DNA from: Candidatus Hydrogenedentota bacterium | GTDB taxonomy: Bacteria; Hydrogenedentota; Hydrogenedentia; Hydrogenedentiales; CAITNO01 | DNA length: 6,386 nt | Assembly (NCBI GenBank): GCA_903922535.1 | Contig: CAIXUF010000631.1 | Coordinates: 1 to 6,386, forward strand | Direction of reading: 5' to 3' | Notes under the pieces: generated by a model | Told to the model about the DNA's origin: nothing | The model's input: the letters and a program-made list of their open reading frames with translations, nothing else | Database searches by the model: none | Translations under genes and position numbers: made by a program | Part shown: positions 4,999 to 6,386 of the stretch, one piece after another | How the letters are laid out: every line of letters starts with the position of its first letter | Numbering within the stretch: position 1 is the first letter of the stretch

Positions 4999-5030
4999 CC
5001 CTCGTCGCACGCTGCACCTGGAAACGAGGG
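4999..5030. repeat. Degenerate GTTCCC-type palindrome in the SPFH-amidase spacer
   Basis: CCCTCGT (4999-5005) and ACGAGGG (5024-5030) are perfect outer arms. The centre CTGCACCTGG aligns with the TTGCACTTGG of the copy at 2341-2377, but the inner left arm has decayed. Both outer arms and centre match that copy, so it belongs to the same family. Confidence 0.6.
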
Positions 5031-5098
5031 GTCAACGACGGAAACCTTCACCCTGTCAAGAGAACTTTACCCACAATATATGCTCCAACAGCCCCGCC

Positions 5099-5144
5099 TG
5101 CACAATTCGCATACAACATATTGTGCATTTTGCAATTTGTATGC
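5099..5144. promoter_or_regulatory. Two interlocking inverted repeats upstream of the amidase, operator-like
   Basis: TGCACAAT (5099-5106) pairs with ATTGTGCA (5120-5127) across 13 nt. GCATACAA (5109-5116) pairs with TTGTATGC (5137-5144) across 20 nt. All four arms are perfect and the two pairs interlock, so they cannot fold together as one simple hairpin. This suggests protein binding sites rather than a terminator. The half-sites resemble each other (GCA...CAA and TTG...TGC). A weak promoter could overlap: TTGTGC (5121-5126), 18 nt, then TAAAGT (5145-5150). The promoter part is uncertain. Confidence 0.5.
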
Positions 5145-5174
5145 TAAAGTATGGTGGCATTGGGCAAAATGGCC

Positions 5175-5188
5175 GCACTATATAGTGC
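5175..5188. promoter_or_regulatory. Perfect 14-bp palindrome before the amidase start
   Basis: GCACTATATAGTGC is fully palindromic and ends 11 nt before the amidase Shine-Dalgarno. It contains TATAGT (5181-5186), a 5/6 match to a -10 box, but no good -35 box lies at the right distance. It may be an operator overlapping a promoter. Confidence 0.45.
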
Positions 5189-5199
5189 AACCGTCAACC

Positions 5200-5205
5200 A
5201 AGGAG
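5200..5205 (+). promoter_or_regulatory. Ribosome binding site that selects a TTG start for the amidase
   Basis: AAGGAG ends 7 nt before the TTG at 5213. No ATG or GTG lies in the amidase frame near the signal peptide, so this site decides the start. Confidence 0.75.
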
Positions 5206-5212
5206 TTGGGCG

Positions 5213-6386
5213 TTGGCTGGTTGGTTGAGAAGGCATATTTGGGTTCTGGCGCTCGTGGCCGTTGGGCTGGCACCGGTTGCGGGGGCGCAAGGCGGTGTCC
5301 GGCGCGAGTTGGAACCCGGCGTTTCCGCCGTGCTGCGCGCGGGCCACATCCTTTTCCTTGAGGCGAAACTGCCCCAGGGCGACGCCGCGCAGGGGCTTCT
5401 TTCCAAGTATCTGGCCGCGGCCAATGACTGGCGGCTCTACAAAGACCGCCTTGCGGTGGCCATCCCCTTCAACAAACTCAACCCCAAGGCGCAGCGCGCG
5501 GCGCTTGAGGCGGTGTTCCCCCAGGACTATGTCGACGCTGCGGGCTGGTGGCACACGGTCACCTATGACGGCACAGACGGAACGGAGTCGCCGCTGCTGC
5601 TGGCCGAATGGCTGACGGGCAATGCGGTCAACAGCCGGGAGATCCGGGCCGACGGCGCCCAGGGTCCGCCCCCCGAACCACTCGAAAAGGGACAGCGCCT
5701 GCTGCTGCCCCGGCGCCTGCTGCTGCCGGCCATGCAGGCGCTCACGCCGCGCCCCGCCCCCTCAGAACCGGTGGAGACAGCGAAGGGCGGCAAAGATGCG
5801 CCAGTCAGCCCCGAGATCTCGGGGCTGCACTACGGCTCTGACCAGGAAGGCAAGTACGCCGAATACCGCATGCGCAAGGGCGAGACCATCTATACGGAGG
5901 TGGTCGGCCGGTTCACGGACTACAACGGCCACGTCGAGGTGCAAAGCGCCTGCGAGGCCATCCAGCGGCGCAGCGGCATCAAGAACGAGCGGAAAGTCTG
6001 CGAGGGTCAGCGCATCCGCATCCCGCTGGAGATGCTGGCCGACCGCTACCAGCCCCAGGGCACGGAGGAGCGGCAGGAATACGAGAAGGTGCAGGCCGAG
6101 ACGCGGCGGCTGTCGGGGAACAAGAACCGCACGAAAGACCTGGAGGGCGTGGTGGTCATCCTCGATCCCGGCCACGGGGGCCGGGACAACGGCGCGTCGC
6201 CGGCGGCGGGCATGTATGAATATGCGGTGAACTACGACATTGCCTGCCGCATCAAGAGCCTGCTGGAAACGAAGACCCGGGCCAGGGCGCACATGACCAT
6301 GAAAGATGTGGACCGCGGGTTCGCGGTCAGCAGCGCCCGCAGTTTCCCGGAGGACGGCAACAAGGTGGTGCAGACCACGCCGCCCT
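5213..6386 (+). CDS. Secreted N-acetylmuramoyl-L-alanine amidase with LysM-like modules, 3' end outside window
   Basis: The frame is open from the TTG at 5213 to the window edge (391 codons, partial). Residues 1-8 are basic, 9-22 hydrophobic, and a cleavage site is likely after AGA (about residue 25), so the protein is exported. Two LysM-like modules, each ending in GQRxxxP, lie at about 125-170 (GQRLLLP at 160-166) and 218-271 (YRMRKGETIYTEVVGRF to GQRIRIP at 265-271). A third, weaker one may occupy 40-88. An Amidase_3 catalytic domain begins near 313 with VVVILDPGHGGRD. H321 and E336 fit the first two zinc ligands; the third ligand and catalytic Glu lie beyond the edge. The enzyme would cut the bond between MurNAc and the L-Ala of peptidoglycan stems, while LysM modules hold glycan. 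Roles in cell separation or wall remodelling are typical of the family. Codon use is uniformly GC-rich. The gene is transcribed away from the SPFH operon. Confidence 0.88.
   Translation, partial: MAGWLRRHIWVLALVAVGLAPVAGAQGGVRRELEPGVSAVLRAGHILFLEAKLPQGDAAQGLLSKYLAAANDWRLYKDRLAVAIPFNKLNPKAQRAALEAVFPQDYVDAAGWWHTVTYDGTDGTESPLLLAEWLTGNAVNSREIRADGAQGPPPEPLEKGQRLLLPRRLLLPAMQALTPRPAPSEPVETAKGGKDAPVSPEISGLHYGSDQEGKYAEYRMRKGETIYTEVVGRFTDYNGHVEVQSACEAIQRRSGIKNERKVCEGQRIRIPLEMLADRYQPQGTEERQEYEKVQAETRRLSGNKNRTKDLEGVVVILDPGHGGRDNGASPAAGMYEYAVNYDIACRIKSLLETKTRARAHMTMKDVDRGFAVSSARSFPEDGNKVVQTTPP

Larger units (their letters stand above)
4808..5212. other. Divergent intergenic region between the SPFH and amidase genes
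   Basis: About 405 bases without a gene. From left to right it holds the SPFH leader and promoter (4808-4917), a GC-rich stretch with no clear signal (4918-4998), a degenerate palindromic repeat (4999-5030), and an AT-rich part (about 5055-5190) with interlocking inverted repeats and a 14-bp palindrome just before the amidase ribosome site. Short frames here look non-coding. Confidence 0.7.

Noticed and set aside
5155..5169. Possible sigma54 promoter (TGGCAT followed by GGGC)
   Set aside because: The required GG-to-GC distance is not met and no upstream activator gene is seen.
5622..6230. A 202-codon plus-strand frame rich in Arg, Ala and Ser
   Set aside because: It is in a different frame from the amidase, which shows a signal peptide, LysM-like modules and DPGHGG. 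The composition is typical of a shifted GC-rich frame.
5762..6292. A 176-codon minus-strand frame opposite the amidase
   Set aside because: It is antisense to the conserved amidase, with no ribosome site and no motif.

Overview
The window is GC-rich bacterial DNA, with high-GC third codon positions in the genes, Shine-Dalgarno sites and good sigma70-type promoters. Its AT-rich spacers are seeded with small palindromic repeats. The combination of a lysine/alanine/proline-rich histone-H1-like protein, a long flotillin-like SPFH protein and many 'GTTCCCAAG' palindromes suggests an uncultured PVC-superphylum or Hydrogenedentes-like bacterium. This is an inference from gene style only; no taxonomic marker gene is present.

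Layout from left to right. (1) Positions 1-143, minus strand: the first 47 codons of an unidentified gene that leaves the window, coupled by an ATGA overlap to the gene upstream of it. (2) 140-1612, minus: a complete class III PLP aminotransferase of the glutamate-1-semialdehyde aminomutase (HemL-like) branch, with an N-terminal extension. (3) 1613-1998: an intergenic region with back-to-back promoters and three palindromic repeats. (4) 1999-2265, plus: an 88-residue basic Lys/Ala/Pro/Val repeat protein with its own promoter, about 145 nt of leader and a downstream terminator hairpin. (5) 2266-2518: a spacer between convergent genes, containing several more hairpins of the same repeat family. 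(6) 2519-4807, minus: an apparent operon transcribed from a near-perfect promoter at 4889-4917. It holds one long SPFH/flotillin-like gene split by a single in-frame TAG codon, then a small two-helix membrane protein. (7) 4808-5212: a divergent intergenic region with the SPFH promoter, one more degenerate repeat and a cluster of interlocking inverted repeats. (8) 5213 to the right edge, plus: a secreted N-acetylmuramoyl-L-alanine amidase with LysM-like modules. It starts at TTG and is cut by the window edge before the rest of its catalytic domain.

The genes do not form one pathway. The SPFH protein with its small membrane partner, and the divergently transcribed amidase, both concern the cell envelope. 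The basic repeat protein probably binds nucleic acid. The most notable points are the amber codon inside an otherwise intact SPFH reading frame (with a tandem TAG TAG at its end), the operator-like inverted repeats before the amidase, and the local palindrome family that includes the probable terminator of the histone-like gene. No RNA genes, CRISPR array, transposase or phage gene is visible.
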